A DNA stretch of 64,000 nt from Muricoccus roseus (GTDB lineage: Bacteria; Pseudomonadota; Alphaproteobacteria; Acetobacterales; Acetobacteraceae): positions 186,001 through 250,000 of the forward strand of contig NZ_FQZF01000004.1 of assembly GCF_900141905.1 (NCBI RefSeq), written 5' to 3'. The translations under genes and the position numbers were made by a program. Below are positions 8,191 through 16,851 of this stretch, piece by piece; within the stretch, counting starts at the first letter, position 1, and every line of letters starts with the position of its first letter. Under the pieces are notes generated by a model. The model searched no databases. It worked only from the letters and a program-made list of their open reading frames with translations, and was not told where the DNA came from.

Positions 8191-9444
8191 ATGAACCGGC
8201 GCGAATTCGCATGGGCCCTCTATGACTGGGCCAACAGCGCCTTCCCCACGGTGGTCACCACCTTCGTTATCGCCACTTGGTTCGCCCAGGGGATCGCCCC
8301 TGACCCGGTGACGGGGCAGGCGCAATGGGGATGGATGCAGACCCTGGCGGGCATCGCCATCGCCCTGCTCTCGCCGGTGCTGGGCGCGGTGGCGGATGCG
8401 GGTGGGCGGCGGCGGCTGATGCTGGCGCTCTGCACCCTGGCCACGGCCGGCTTCACCGCCGCCCTCTGGTTCGCCCGGCCCTCGCCGGACTGGGCGCTCT
8501 ATGCGCTGGCCTGCGTCGGGCTGGCGACGGTGGCCTTCGAGGTGGGCACCGTCTTCTACAACGCGATGCTCCCGGATGTGGCGCGGCCGGAGCGGATGGG
8601 GCGTGTCTCGGGCCTGGCCTGGGGCCTGGGCTATGCGGGCGGGCTGACCTGCCTGGTGGCCTGCCTCTTCGGGCTCATCCAACCCGATCCCGGCTTCTTC
8701 GGCTTCGACCGTGCGAGCGGCGAACCGATCCGGGCCACGGCGCTGCTGGTGGCCGCCTGGGTGCTGGTCTTCGGCTGGCCGGTCCTGATGGCGCTGCGCG
8801 ACCCGCCCGGTGCGCGCCTGGGCTGGGGCGCCGCGGCGCGGGCCGGGCTGCAGGAGATCGGGGAGGTTCTGCGTGGCCTGCCCGCCCGCCCCGCCATGCT
8901 GCGCTTCCTCGTCGCCCGCCTGTTCTACACGGATGGGCTGAACACGCTCTTCGCCTTCGGCGCCATCTTCGCGGCCGGCGTGCATGGGCTGAGCTTCCAG
9001 CAGGTCCTGCTCTTCGGCATCGCCATGAATGTCTCCGCCGGGCTCGGCGCCGCGCTGGCGGGGCTGGTGGAGGACCGGGTGGGATCGCGCCGCATGGTGC
9101 TGGTCTCGCTCTGGTGCCTCTCGGCGATCGGCGTCGCGATCGTGCTGGTGGAGAGCACGGCGCTGTTCTGGGGCCTTTCCCTCGTGCTGGGGCTCTTCTT
9201 CGGCCCGGCCCAGGCGGCGTCGCGCACCCTCATGGCGCGGCTGGCGCCGCCGGGGGAGGTGGCGGCGCATTTCGGCCTCTTCGCGCTGTCCGGCCGCATC
9301 ACCGGCTTCCTCGGCCCCGCCGTGCTCGCGGCCGTGACCCAGGCCAGCGGCAGCCAGCGCGCGGGCATCGCCACCACCGCGTTCTTCATGGCGTTGGGGG
9401 CGGTGCTGCTGATGGGCGTGCGAGAGGAGCGCCCCGCTCAGTAG
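8191..9444 (+). CDS. MFS transporter, UMF1/Atg22-like
   Basis: 417 residues with about 12 membrane segments. The start RREFAWALYDWANSAFPTVV is typical of the UMF1 family (related to fungal Atg22 vacuolar amino-acid effluxers), and GAVADAGGRRR between segments 2 and 3 is the usual MFS loop motif. GAGGAGGCCCGC sits just upstream of the ATG. Probably co-transcribed with the YciI and HD genes. Substrate unknown. The 3' end overlaps the convergent small membrane-protein gene by 7 bases. Confidence 0.88.
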   Translation: MNRREFAWALYDWANSAFPTVVTTFVIATWFAQGIAPDPVTGQAQWGWMQTLAGIAIALLSPVLGAVADAGGRRRLMLALCTLATAGFTAALWFARPSPDWALYALACVGLATVAFEVGTVFYNAMLPDVARPERMGRVSGLAWGLGYAGGLTCLVACLFGLIQPDPGFFGFDRASGEPIRATALLVAAWVLVFGWPVLMALRDPPGARLGWGAAARAGLQEIGEVLRGLPARPAMLRFLVARLFYTDGLNTLFAFGAIFAAGVHGLSFQQVLLFGIAMNVSAGLGAALAGLVEDRVGSRRMVLVSLWCLSAIGVAIVLVESTALFWGLSLVLGLFFGPAQAASRTLMARLAPPGEVAAHFGLFALSGRITGFLGPAVLAAVTQASGSQRAGIATTAFFMALGAVLLMGVREERPAQ

Positions 9445-9620
9445 GGGCGCCGGCGTGCCGACCAGACCAGCGGCGCAACCGAGAGGATGATGCCGGAGAC
9501 CAGGGCACCGATGGCGAGCAGCCCGCCCGGCGTCACGCGCACCTCCGCCTTCAGCGTCACATGCTCCCCCAGGCGCAGGTCCACGCTCGCGCTCTGCATG
9601 GCACGTTTGTCATCATTCAT
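9438..9620 (-). CDS. Small single-span membrane protein, function unknown
   Basis: 60 residues from ATG 9620, with AGGGAG just upstream on the minus strand. The N-terminal half is polar and strand-like (SVDLRLGEHVTLKAEVRVTP); residues ~37-54 (LLAIGALVSGIILSVAPLVW) form one membrane helix followed by a basic tail RRR. I do not recognise a family. It overlaps the MFS stop codon by 7 bases in convergent orientation. Confidence 0.6.
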   Translation of the reverse strand: MNDDKRAMQSASVDLRLGEHVTLKAEVRVTPGGLLAIGALVSGIILSVAPLVWSARRRPY

Positions 9621-9751
9621 GCGGCATCTCCCTGATCGCGTCTTGCCGGCAACAACGCGCGGGCGGTCCGGGGTTAGGCAACTCGGGCCTTTCACCGGCC
9701 GGAAAGGGCGGTCTATGCTTCGTTTTGAGGAAAACGATTCAAGGAGTCCGG

Positions 9752-10729
9752 ATGATGGGAAAGATCCCACGCCGCGGCATGTTCGCAGCAGGCCTGGTTC
9801 TTGCGGCGCCGCGTGTTCTTCGTGCCCAGGGTAGCCAGCAGCTCGCCATCGCCACCGGTACGACAGGCGGCGTGTACTACCCGCTGGGCGGCGCGCTGGC
9901 CAACCTCATCTCCCGCCAGATCCCGGGCATGTCCGCCACGGTGGAGGTGACGGGCGGCTCGGTCGGCAACCTTCAGCTTCTCGGCGCCGGGCGCGTGGGG
10001 CTCATCTTCAGCCAGGTGGATGCCGCGGTGGACGCGGTGCGCGGCAATGACCGCTTCCGCGGCCGCCCCGTGCCCGCGCGCGCCATCGCCGTGATCTACA
10101 CCAACCGCATGCAGGCGGTGACCGTGGCCAGCACGGGGATCAAGTCCATCCCTGACCTCAGGGGCAAGCGCATCTCCACCGGTGCCCCTGGTTCGGCGAC
10201 GGAGGTGATGGCGCTGCGCCTGCTCGAGGCCGCGGGGCTCGACCCCGCAAAGGACTTCCGCGCGCGCGAACGCCTCTCGCCGGCCGAATCCACCAATGCG
10301 GTGAAGGACGGCAAGCTCGACGCGTATATGTTCGTCTCGGGCGTTCCCACCAGCGCGATCACCGATCTCGGCGCCAGCCCCGGCGTGCAGCTGCAGATGA
10401 TCGACCACGACCAGTACACCGCGAAAATCGTGGAGAAGTACGGCCCGGTCTATTTCAACGAGGTGATCCCGGCCGGCACCTATCCCGGCCAGACCACCGA
10501 CAACAAGCAGATGTCCGTCGCCAATGTGCTCGCGGTGCGGGAGGACATGCCGGCGGAGATGGTCACGCGGCTGATCCGTATCGCCTGGGAAGGGCGCGAG
10601 GACCTGGCGCGCACCCATGCCGAGGCGCGCAACTTCAAGCTGGAAGGCCAGAAGACCGCGGCGGCCGGCATCCCCTGGCACCCCGCGGCGGAAGCCTTCT
10701 GGCGCGAGACCGGCGCGAATCTCGGTTGA
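9752..10729 (+). CDS. TAXI-family TRAP transporter solute-binding protein
   Basis: 325 residues from ATG 9752, chosen because AAGGAG lies 5 bases upstream. The signal begins MMGKIPRRGMFAAGLVLAA and ends near AQG; the paired arginines are Tat-like. The mature start LAIATGTTGGVYYPLGGALANL and TVEVTGGSVGNLQLL are typical of TAXI receptors (TRAP-associated extracytoplasmic immunogenic proteins), which capture small organic acids in the periplasm. Its TGA overlaps the permease ATG, so receptor and permease form an operon. Ligand unknown. Confidence 0.93.
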   Translation: MMGKIPRRGMFAAGLVLAAPRVLRAQGSQQLAIATGTTGGVYYPLGGALANLISRQIPGMSATVEVTGGSVGNLQLLGAGRVGLIFSQVDAAVDAVRGNDRFRGRPVPARAIAVIYTNRMQAVTVASTGIKSIPDLRGKRISTGAPGSATEVMALRLLEAAGLDPAKDFRARERLSPAESTNAVKDGKLDAYMFVSGVPTSAITDLGASPGVQLQMIDHDQYTAKIVEKYGPVYFNEVIPAGTYPGQTTDNKQMSVANVLAVREDMPAEMVTRLIRIAWEGREDLARTHAEARNFKLEGQKTAAAGIPWHPAAEAFWRETGANLG

Positions 10730-12795
10730 TGCGGCGCGAGGAACTGGCGGCCCCGTCCGACGGGCCGCCGGGCGCCGCATCAGGGCTGGGAACTGGGGGC
10801 CTTGGAGTCGGCCTGCCACCGGAGGTGGCGCCCGGTTCGCTGGACGCCGCCACCACGGCCCGCGTCGAGGCGCTGATCGAGGAGGAGGAGGGCGCGCAGC
10901 ACCGCTTCCGCGGCATCCTCGCCTGGATTGGCACGGCGATGGCGCTGGCGATGAGCCTGTTCCATCTCTGGGCCGCCTGGGACATCGTGCCCACCACCAC
11001 GTTGCGCTTCGTGCATGTGGGCTTCGCCCTTGCGATCGGCTTCTATCTCTTCCCCGTGGCGAAGCGCTTCCGCCATCGCTTCATGCCGTGGGATGCCGTG
11101 CTGATCGCAGCGGGGTTGTATTGCACCTGGTACCTCATCGCCGGCGGCGATGACCTGCAGGACCGCGCGATCTTCCCCGAGCCGATGGACCTCGTCGTCG
11201 GCTGGATGCTGGTGGCGCTGGTGCTGGAGGTAACGCGGCGCACGACGGGATGGGTGATGCCGGCCGTGGCTATCGCCTTCCTCGCCTATGCCTTTTTCGG
11301 CAACCACCTGCCCGCGCCCTGGACGCACCGGGGCTATGATTCCGAACGGCTGATCCCGCATCTGGCGGTGGGGCTGGACGGCATCTTCGGCACGGCCGTC
11401 GATGTCTCGGCCACGCTCATCATCCTCTTCACCATCTATGGCGCCATCCTCCAGCTCTCCGGCGCGGGCAAGTTCTTCGTGGACTTCTCCTTCTCCGTCA
11501 TGGGCGGGAAGGCGAGCTCCGCCGGGCGCACGGTGGTGCTGTCCTCCTTCCTTCTCGGCGGTCCCTCAGGCTCGGGCGTGGCCACCACGGTCACGCTGGG
11601 CACGGTGGCCTGGCCGATGATGAAGAAGGTAGGCTACCGCGCCGCCGATGCCGGCGGGCTGCTCGCGGCCGGCGGGCTGGGCGCCATCATCTCGCCCCCC
11701 GTGCTCGGCGCGGCGGCCTTCCTGATCGCCGAGTATCTGAAGATCGGCTATCTCGACGTGCTGCGCATGGCGGTGATCCCGACCTGCCTTTACTACGCCT
11801 CGCTGCTCTTCATGGTGGAGCTGGACCAGCGCCGCCTGGGGGCGGCGGGCAAGAACGTGGACGTGCCCTCCGCCACCCCGGCCCGGGAACTGGTGAAGAA
11901 GTACGGGTTCCACTTCTCCTCCCTCGTCGCGATCATCGTCTTCATGGTGCTGGGCTACAGCTCCACGCTGGCGGTGCTCTACGCGATGATGGTGGCGGTG
12001 GCGCTCTCCTTCATCCGCCGGGAGACGGCCCTGTTCCCGCGCAAGCTGATCGAGGCGTTGGCGATCGGCGCGATCCAGTCGGTGGGCATCGCGGCGACCT
12101 GCGCCTGTGCCGGCATCATCGTCGGCGTCATCACGCTGACCGGGCTGGGGCTGAAGTTCTCCGACATCGCCATCCAGGCGGCGAACGGCTCCATCCTGGG
12201 CACGGCGCTGTTCACGGGGCTGATCGTCTGGGTGATCGGCCTCGCGGTGCCGGTGACGGCCAGCTACATCATCTGCGCCGTGGTGGCCGCGCCGGCGCTG
12301 ATGAAGCTCGGCGTGCCGGACTACGCCGCGCATATGTTCGTCTTCTACTACGCAGTGCTGAGCGAGGTGTCCCCGCCCACCGCCCTCTCGCCCTTCGCGG
12401 CGGCGGCGATCACGGGGGCGGGGCCGTATTCCACCACGCTGCAGGCCTGGAAATACACGCTGCCGGCCTTCGTCCTGCCCTTCGTCTTCGTGACGGATCC
12501 CGAGGGCGTGGGCCTGCTTCTCTCCCTCACGCCGGAGATGACCTGGCTGGATGTCGCCTGGCAGATCCTGCTGGCCACGGCGGGGTTGGCTGCGCTGGCC
12601 GCGGCCTGCCAGGGCTACTTCCTGCGCGCGCTGAACGGGGCGGAGCGGGTGGGCTTTGCCCTAGCCGGCCTGCTGCTCGTCTTCCCGGCCCTGCTGGAGG
12701 GCATCGTGCCCTGGCTGCCCGCGCCGCACTGGATCGGGCTTGCCCTCGGGGCCGCGCTGCTGGCCTGGCAGGGAAGGGGGCGCGTGGCCGCCTAG
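10729..12795 (+). CDS. TRAP transporter fused permease (4TM plus 12TM)
   Basis: 688 residues from ATG 10729 (TGATG overlap with the receptor stop; an in-frame TTG one codon earlier is less likely). After a polar N-terminus of ~65 residues come the small DctQ-like membrane unit and the large DctM-like unit in one chain, the arrangement usual for TAXI systems. FSFSVMGGKASSAGRTVVLSS and GGPSGSGVATTVTLG are the conserved core loops of the large subunit. It drives Na+- or H+-coupled uptake of the ligand delivered by the upstream receptor. Confidence 0.93.
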   Translation: MRREELAAPSDGPPGAASGLGTGGLGVGLPPEVAPGSLDAATTARVEALIEEEEGAQHRFRGILAWIGTAMALAMSLFHLWAAWDIVPTTTLRFVHVGFALAIGFYLFPVAKRFRHRFMPWDAVLIAAGLYCTWYLIAGGDDLQDRAIFPEPMDLVVGWMLVALVLEVTRRTTGWVMPAVAIAFLAYAFFGNHLPAPWTHRGYDSERLIPHLAVGLDGIFGTAVDVSATLIILFTIYGAILQLSGAGKFFVDFSFSVMGGKASSAGRTVVLSSFLLGGPSGSGVATTVTLGTVAWPMMKKVGYRAADAGGLLAAGGLGAIISPPVLGAAAFLIAEYLKIGYLDVLRMAVIPTCLYYASLLFMVELDQRRLGAAGKNVDVPSATPARELVKKYGFHFSSLVAIIVFMVLGYSSTLAVLYAMMVAVALSFIRRETALFPRKLIEALAIGAIQSVGIAATCACAGIIVGVITLTGLGLKFSDIAIQAANGSILGTALFTGLIVWVIGLAVPVTASYIICAVVAAPALMKLGVPDYAAHMFVFYYAVLSEVSPPTALSPFAAAAITGAGPYSTTLQAWKYTLPAFVLPFVFVTDPEGVGLLLSLTPEMTWLDVAWQILLATAGLAALAAACQGYFLRALNGAERVGFALAGLLLVFPALLEGIVPWLPAPHWIGLALGAALLAWQGRGRVAA

Positions 12796-12798
12796 GTG

Positions 12799-12833
12799 CG
12801 TGGCCAGCCGGCCCGGCGGGCCGGCTGGCCACG
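12799..12833. terminator. Perfect 17-bp palindrome between convergent genes
   Basis: CGTGGCCAGCCGGCCCG (12799-12815), one central G, then its exact reverse complement to 12833. It lies 3 bases after the TRAP permease stop and 12 bases beyond the end of the convergent proline-rich gene, so it is placed to terminate both. No T tract on either strand. Confidence 0.6.
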
Positions 12834-12845
12834 GCGCTTCGGCGC

Positions 12846-13064
12846 CTACATCACCGTCGGCGGCATTCCGCCCGGGCCCGGCCCGATGGGCGGGATGTCC
12901 GGCCCGATGGGGCCGGGCTCCGGCATGTCCGGCTCGGGCGCCGGGTATTCGGGCCCGGGTGCCGGCGGCGGCGAGATCGGACCTGGCACGGGGTTCTCCG
13001 GACCGGGCGCAGGGCCAGGGGCTGGGGAGGGGTTCGGCGGTTGGATTTCGGGCGTATCGGACAT
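12846..13064 (-). CDS. Proline-rich small protein, function unknown
   Basis: 72 residues, of which about 40% are proline with many Gly, Glu and Ile: MSDTPEIQPPNPSPAPGPAP at the start and a run of GP/EP/PP steps afterwards. No signal peptide or membrane helix. AGAGAGGATCCCCC stands just before the ATG on the minus strand, which supports translation. Low complexity makes homology uninformative; it could be an unstructured linker-like protein. The terminator-like palindrome follows its 3' end. Confidence 0.5.
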   Translation of the reverse strand: MSDTPEIQPPNPSPAPGPAPGPENPVPGPISPPPAPGPEYPAPEPDMPEPGPIGPDIPPIGPGPGGMPPTVM

Positions 13065-13153
13065 GGGGGATCCTCTCTTCCCGGGCTCAACGCTCCAGGC
13101 CGCCTCTTGTTGGCCCTCGACTTGACCGTTCCCCCCCGCTAAGGCGCCGGGCC

Positions 13154-14833
13154 ATGGCCCTTGCCCCCTCTCTGACCGGCGCGCTGGACCGCCTGCCGGA
13201 GACCCGGCGGCCGCGGCTCCTCCTCTCCCTCCTTTGCCTGCTGATGTGGGCGCCCGGCCTTTTCTCCCTGCCGCCGGGGGACCGGGACGAGGCGCGCTTC
13301 GCCCAGGCCAGCCGCCAGATGGTGGAGAGCGGCGACTATGTCCGCATCCGCAATGGCGAGGTGGAGCGGAACAAGAAGCCCGTTGGCATTCATTGGGCCC
13401 AGGCCGGCATCGTCCACGCGCTGGAAGCCGCCGGCCTGCCTGCGCGCGGCTGGATCGGCAGCTACCGGCTCGCCTCCGCCATCGGGGCCTGGCTGGCAGT
13501 GCTGGCCACCTTCTCCCTCGGCCGTGCCCTGGTGGGGCGGCGGGCGGCCTTCCTGGCCTCGGCCCTTCTCGCGGCCTCGCTGCTGCTGGTAGTGGAGACG
13601 CATATCGCCAAGACCGATGCGGCGCTGCTGGCCAGCATCGTGGCGGCCATGGGGCTCATGGGCCGGGCCTATCTCGCGCCTTCCACCTTCTCCGCCCTGG
13701 CGGCGATCGGCTTCTGGCTCGCCCTCGGGGCGGGGGTGCTGCTGAAGGGGCCGATCGCCCCGATGGTGCCGCTCTTCGCCGGGCTCACCCTTTATGTGGC
13801 GGACCGGGGCTGGCGTGTGGGGGCGCCCTGGCTGCGGGTGCTGCGCCCGGCCTGGGGCGCCCCCCTCATGGTCGCCTGTGCCCTGCCCTGGCTGGTAGCC
13901 ATTGGCATCGCCACGGAAGGCCGCTTCTTCGCCCAGGCGCTGGGCGACGACATGCTCAACAAGGTGGGTTCCGGCGAGGAGGCCCATTGGGGGCCGCCCG
14001 GCTACTATCTCCTCACCTTCGGCATCGCCGCCTTCCCCGGCGCCTTCCTCGTGCTGCGGGGGCTGCCCGGCGCCTGGGCGGCGCGGATGCGCCCGGGCAC
14101 CCGCTTCCTGCTGGCCTGGGCCGCGCCGACCTGGCTGCTCTTCGAGGCGGTGGCGACCAAGCTGCCGCATTACGTCCTGCCGGCCTATCCGGCCCTGCTC
14201 CTGCTAGGGGCCGCCTGGGCCTGCGACCCGCTGCGCAAGCCCGCCCCGCGCTGGCTCGCCTGGCTCGGCTGGGCGTCCCTCTTCGGCACCGGCATCGGGC
14301 TGGCCATCGGGGCCGTGGCCCTGCCCCTGGTGGCGGATGGGCGGCTCTCTCCGGCCGGGCTGCTGGTCCTGCCGGTGGTGGGGCTCATGCTCTGGGCCGT
14401 CCTCCGCGCCGCGCGCCTCGGCGAATGGGCGCGGGGCGGGCTGCTGGCCGCGATCCTGGCGGTGCCGCTCTACGGGCTGGTGCTCGGCGGCGTGTTGCCC
14501 GGGCTGACCGCACCCTGGGTTTCGCCCCGCATCGCCGCGATGGTAGCCGCGGAGGGCGTGCCCGCCGAGCGCTTCGGCATCGCCGGCTACCATGAACCCT
14601 CGGTGGTCTTCGCCACCGGCACGGCGACGCGCCTCCTCACAGATGGCACCGAAGCCGCGCGCTTCCTCGCTGGCGGGCCCGAGCGGCTGGCCGCGGTGGA
14701 AAGCCGTGAGTTCGCGCGCTTCGAGGCCGCGGCCGCCTCCGCCGGCCTCCGTCCCCGCGCGGTCGGGCGCGTGGAGGGCTTCAACTATGTCCGTGGCCGG
14801 CGCGTGGCCATCACCCTCTTCCGGGCGTCCTGA
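13154..14833 (+). CDS. ArnT-like membrane glycosyltransferase (GT-C/PMT type)
   Basis: 559 residues from ATG 13154. The first helix is followed by SLPPGDRDEARFAQASRQMV, the periplasmic loop with the acidic catalytic residue of the ArnT/dolichyl-phosphate-mannose transferase superfamily, and by RNGEVERNKKPVGIHWAQA. About 11-12 membrane helices follow, then a soluble tail of ~100 residues. Such enzymes move a sugar from an undecaprenyl-phosphate carrier to lipid A or another acceptor at the outer face of the inner membrane. No aminoarabinose-synthesis genes are near, so the sugar is unknown. DedA follows after 3 bases, suggesting one operon. Confidence 0.85.
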   Translation: MALAPSLTGALDRLPETRRPRLLLSLLCLLMWAPGLFSLPPGDRDEARFAQASRQMVESGDYVRIRNGEVERNKKPVGIHWAQAGIVHALEAAGLPARGWIGSYRLASAIGAWLAVLATFSLGRALVGRRAAFLASALLAASLLLVVETHIAKTDAALLASIVAAMGLMGRAYLAPSTFSALAAIGFWLALGAGVLLKGPIAPMVPLFAGLTLYVADRGWRVGAPWLRVLRPAWGAPLMVACALPWLVAIGIATEGRFFAQALGDDMLNKVGSGEEAHWGPPGYYLLTFGIAAFPGAFLVLRGLPGAWAARMRPGTRFLLAWAAPTWLLFEAVATKLPHYVLPAYPALLLLGAAWACDPLRKPAPRWLAWLGWASLFGTGIGLAIGAVALPLVADGRLSPAGLLVLPVVGLMLWAVLRAARLGEWARGGLLAAILAVPLYGLVLGGVLPGLTAPWVSPRIAAMVAAEGVPAERFGIAGYHEPSVVFATGTATRLLTDGTEAARFLAGGPERLAAVESREFARFEAAAASAGLRPRAVGRVEGFNYVRGRRVAITLFRAS

Positions 14834-14836
14834 TCC

Positions 14837-15481
14837 ATGCTGCAGTTCATCGCCGATGTGATGGCGGCCACTGGCACCTTCGGCATCTTCCTTCTGATGC
14901 TGGCCGAGAACATCTTCCCGCCCATCCCCTCGGAAGCGATCATGCCCGTGGCCGGCTTCGCCGCCGCCCAGGGCAAGATGGATCCGCTGGCCGTTTTCCT
15001 GGCCGGCACCTTCGGCGCCATCCTCGGCAATGCCGCCTGGTACGAGGCCGCCCGCGCGGTGGGCCAGCAGCGGATCGAGCGCCTGGCCGACACGGTGGGC
15101 AAGTATTTCGGCATCACCGGGGAGGATGTGCGCGACGCCGCCGCCCTGCTGATCCGCTGGGGCACCTGGGCGGTGTTCCTCTGCCGCTTCCTGCCGGGGC
15201 CGCGCACGCTCATCTCGGTGCCCGCCGGCATCGTGCGGATGAACCGCTGGATCTTCTACATCGCCACCAGCATCGGCACGGCCTGCTGGACCGCCTTCCT
15301 GATGGCCGCGGGCTGGTGGCTCGAAGGCCAGTGGCAGGAAATCGAACACTGGATGGAGCCGCTAGGCATCGCCGTCGTGGGCGCCGTGCTCCTGGTCTAT
15401 ATCTGGCATCTCTGGCGGACGCGCCACCGCTGGCGCCGGGGCGGGGCAGGGCGGCCGGAGAACCTGCCTCCCCAGGGCTGA
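14837..15481 (+). CDS. DedA-family membrane protein
   Basis: 214 residues. ENIFPPIPSEAIMPVAGFAA and FLCRFLPGPRTLISVPAGIVRM are the two conserved re-entrant loops of the DedA/VTT superfamily, and FGAILGNAAWYEAAR sits between them. Members of this family include undecaprenyl-phosphate flippases. Placement 3 bases after an ArnT-like transferase, which uses undecaprenyl-phosphate sugars, suggests recycling of that carrier (inference). The first copy of the structured repeat begins 43 bases after the stop. Confidence 0.9.
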   Translation: MLQFIADVMAATGTFGIFLLMLAENIFPPIPSEAIMPVAGFAAAQGKMDPLAVFLAGTFGAILGNAAWYEAARAVGQQRIERLADTVGKYFGITGEDVRDAAALLIRWGTWAVFLCRFLPGPRTLISVPAGIVRMNRWIFYIATSIGTACWTAFLMAAGWWLEGQWQEIEHWMEPLGIAVVGAVLLVYIWHLWRTRHRWRRGGAGRPENLPPQG

Positions 15482-15524
15482 ATGGGGGCTGTTGCGGACG
15501 GGGCTTCGGTCTGGTCTGTCGGTT

Positions 15525-15760
15525 TGTCCCGGGGAGAGGAAGAAGGAATTCTTCCTCTCCCCGGGCCCCTCACCATCATCTTCTTCTTCGAGTTGGAATC
15601 ATCCGGCTGACGGTACGCCTGAGGTCGACGACCTCAGGCGACTGCAACCGCAGGGAGGGCACCCTCACCCAGAGATACCTTCGATCCGGGGCATCCACGG
15701 CAGTCCGATGGGGTTCCAAGGGCCTCAGGCCCTTGGCGGGCGAGGGCGGAGCCCTCAAGG
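15525..15760 (+). repeat. Structured dispersed repeat, copy 1
   Basis: Intergenic element, one of four in the window. In order: a hairpin CCGGGGAGAGGAAGAA / GGAA loop / exact complement (15529-15564); hairpin CGCCTGAGGTCG-A-CGACCTCAGGCG (15616-15640, no mismatch); GACTGC (15640-15645) complementary to GCAGTC (15700-15705), enclosing a conserved ~55-base block; hairpin CCAAGGGCCT-C-AGGCCCTTGG (15716-15736); and hairpin GAGGGC-GGA-GCCCTC (15742-15756). Lies 43 bases after the DedA stop, same direction. Short reading frames through it differ in frame between copies and look spurious. The remaining ~170 bases before the next gene hold nothing I recognise. Confidence 0.9.
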
Positions 15761-15931
15761 CAACCCAGGTCCCGTAGGCTTCAGCGCCCCTCGAAGCGCG
15801 CGGCGGGTTGCCGAAGGTGGCAGCGGCCTGAGCGGCGTGCGGAGGGCGCGCCTGTGGCGGGCAGGGGCCGGGCAACCGGGCCGCGCCGGGGCCGTTGCTT
15901 GGCCTGACCGAACACCGGGAAGGAGGGCCCT

Positions 15932-16444
15932 ATGGCCGAAGCGCAGACCGAGAACCAGCAGCGCGAGAAGGTGCGCGAGCTGATCAAGGACGTGAAGACC
16001 ACCGTGATGGTGACGCATGGCGACGGCGACAAGCTGCGCGGGCGCCCCATGGTTGCGGCCGGGCTCGACGCCGATGGCAAGACGCTGTGGTTCTTCTCCG
16101 GCAGCGGCACGGAGAAGACGGAGGAGATCGCGAAGAACGACCGCGTGCTGCTCTCCTACTCCGACCCGTCGAGCCAGAACTACGTTTCGGTCTCCGGCAC
16201 GGCGCGCGTGGTGCGTGATGTCGCCAAGCAGAAGGAGCTCTGGCAGGAGACGATGAAGACCTGGTTCCCGGACGGCCCGGAGGATGCGCGGATCGCGCTG
16301 ATCGCCGTGGAGATGACGGGCGCCGAGTACTGGGACAGCCCCTCTTCCACGCTGCTGCATGCCTACGGCTATGTGAAAGCCGCGGTGACCGGCCAACCGC
16401 CGAAGGGCGGCGAGAACGAACGGGTGTCGTTCAGCGGTTCGTAA
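15932..16444 (+). CDS. Pyridoxamine 5'-phosphate oxidase-like (general stress protein 26 type) flavoprotein
   Basis: 170 residues with GAAGGAGG well placed before the ATG. KTTVMVTHGDGDKLRGRPM, TLWFFSGSGTEKTEEIAKN and VLLSYSDPSSQNYVSVSGTA follow the split-barrel FMN-binding fold of the general stress protein 26 group. These bind flavin, but true PNP oxidase activity is not implied. SPSSTLLHAYGYVKAAVTG near the end is typical of the subgroup. Transcribed alone; possibly stress-related by family only. Confidence 0.88.
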   Translation: MAEAQTENQQREKVRELIKDVKTTVMVTHGDGDKLRGRPMVAAGLDADGKTLWFFSGSGTEKTEEIAKNDRVLLSYSDPSSQNYVSVSGTARVVRDVAKQKELWQETMKTWFPDGPEDARIALIAVEMTGAEYWDSPSSTLLHAYGYVKAAVTGQPPKGGENERVSFSGS

Positions 16445-16550
16445 CGCAGCCGTTGTATTTTGATGCGGCGGGCCGGCATGATCGCCGGTCCCGCCTGCGC
16501 CGGCGTGCCGGCGCGTCCAGAAGGGATCACGAGCTGTCTCGCCCTTCCGG

Positions 16551-16829
16551 GTGCGGAGATCCCCCTTGCCTGAGACGCCTCAACTGGACGCGGCGAGCCT
16601 TGCGTTCCGCCTCGCGCTTCTGGATGCCGTTCCGGCGGGCCGCCCCCTGGCGGAGCGCTACGCGGCGTTGGAAGCCGCGCGCGACAGCCTCCACCACCTG
16701 CTGGAGCGTGGTCCGGCCGTGCCGGACCTTCCCGTCACGCTGCGCCTCATCCAGGACCGTGCCTTTCTCGCCACGGCCCTGTGCAAGGGGTTCGAGGAAG
16801 CCTGGGACCAGTTGACCGGCAGGCCCTGA
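16551..16829 (+). CDS. Small helical hypothetical protein
   Basis: 92 residues from GTG 16551, or 87 from TTG 16566 (GCGGAGA lies just before that TTG). Predicted mostly helical: LDAASLAFRLALLDAVPAG, ERYAALEAARDSLHHLLERG and a C-terminal AFLATALCKGFEEAWDQL. Third-position G/C is strongly coding-like. No family recognised. It ends 22 bases before the convergent arogenate/prephenate dehydrogenase gene. Confidence 0.5.
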   Translation: MRRSPLPETPQLDAASLAFRLALLDAVPAGRPLAERYAALEAARDSLHHLLERGPAVPDLPVTLRLIQDRAFLATALCKGFEEAWDQLTGRP

Positions 16830-16851
16830 GACGCGGGGGCGCCGTCCCCGG

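Noticed and set aside
15529-15564. First hairpin of the repeat as an intrinsic terminator
   Set aside because: The stem is strong but no T tract follows on either strand, and the conserved sequence extends another ~200 bp, so a simple terminator does not explain it.
15525-15760. Repeat element as an insertion sequence or MITE with terminal inverted repeats
   Set aside because: The ends TGTCCC and AGCCCTCAA-type are not inverted copies of each other and no target-site duplication is visible.
15492-15983. Open frames running through repeat copy 1 (and similar ones in copies 2-4) that share short peptides such as GERKKEFFLSP
   Set aside because: The shared peptides come from the hairpin DNA itself; frame and length differ between copies and none has a convincing start.
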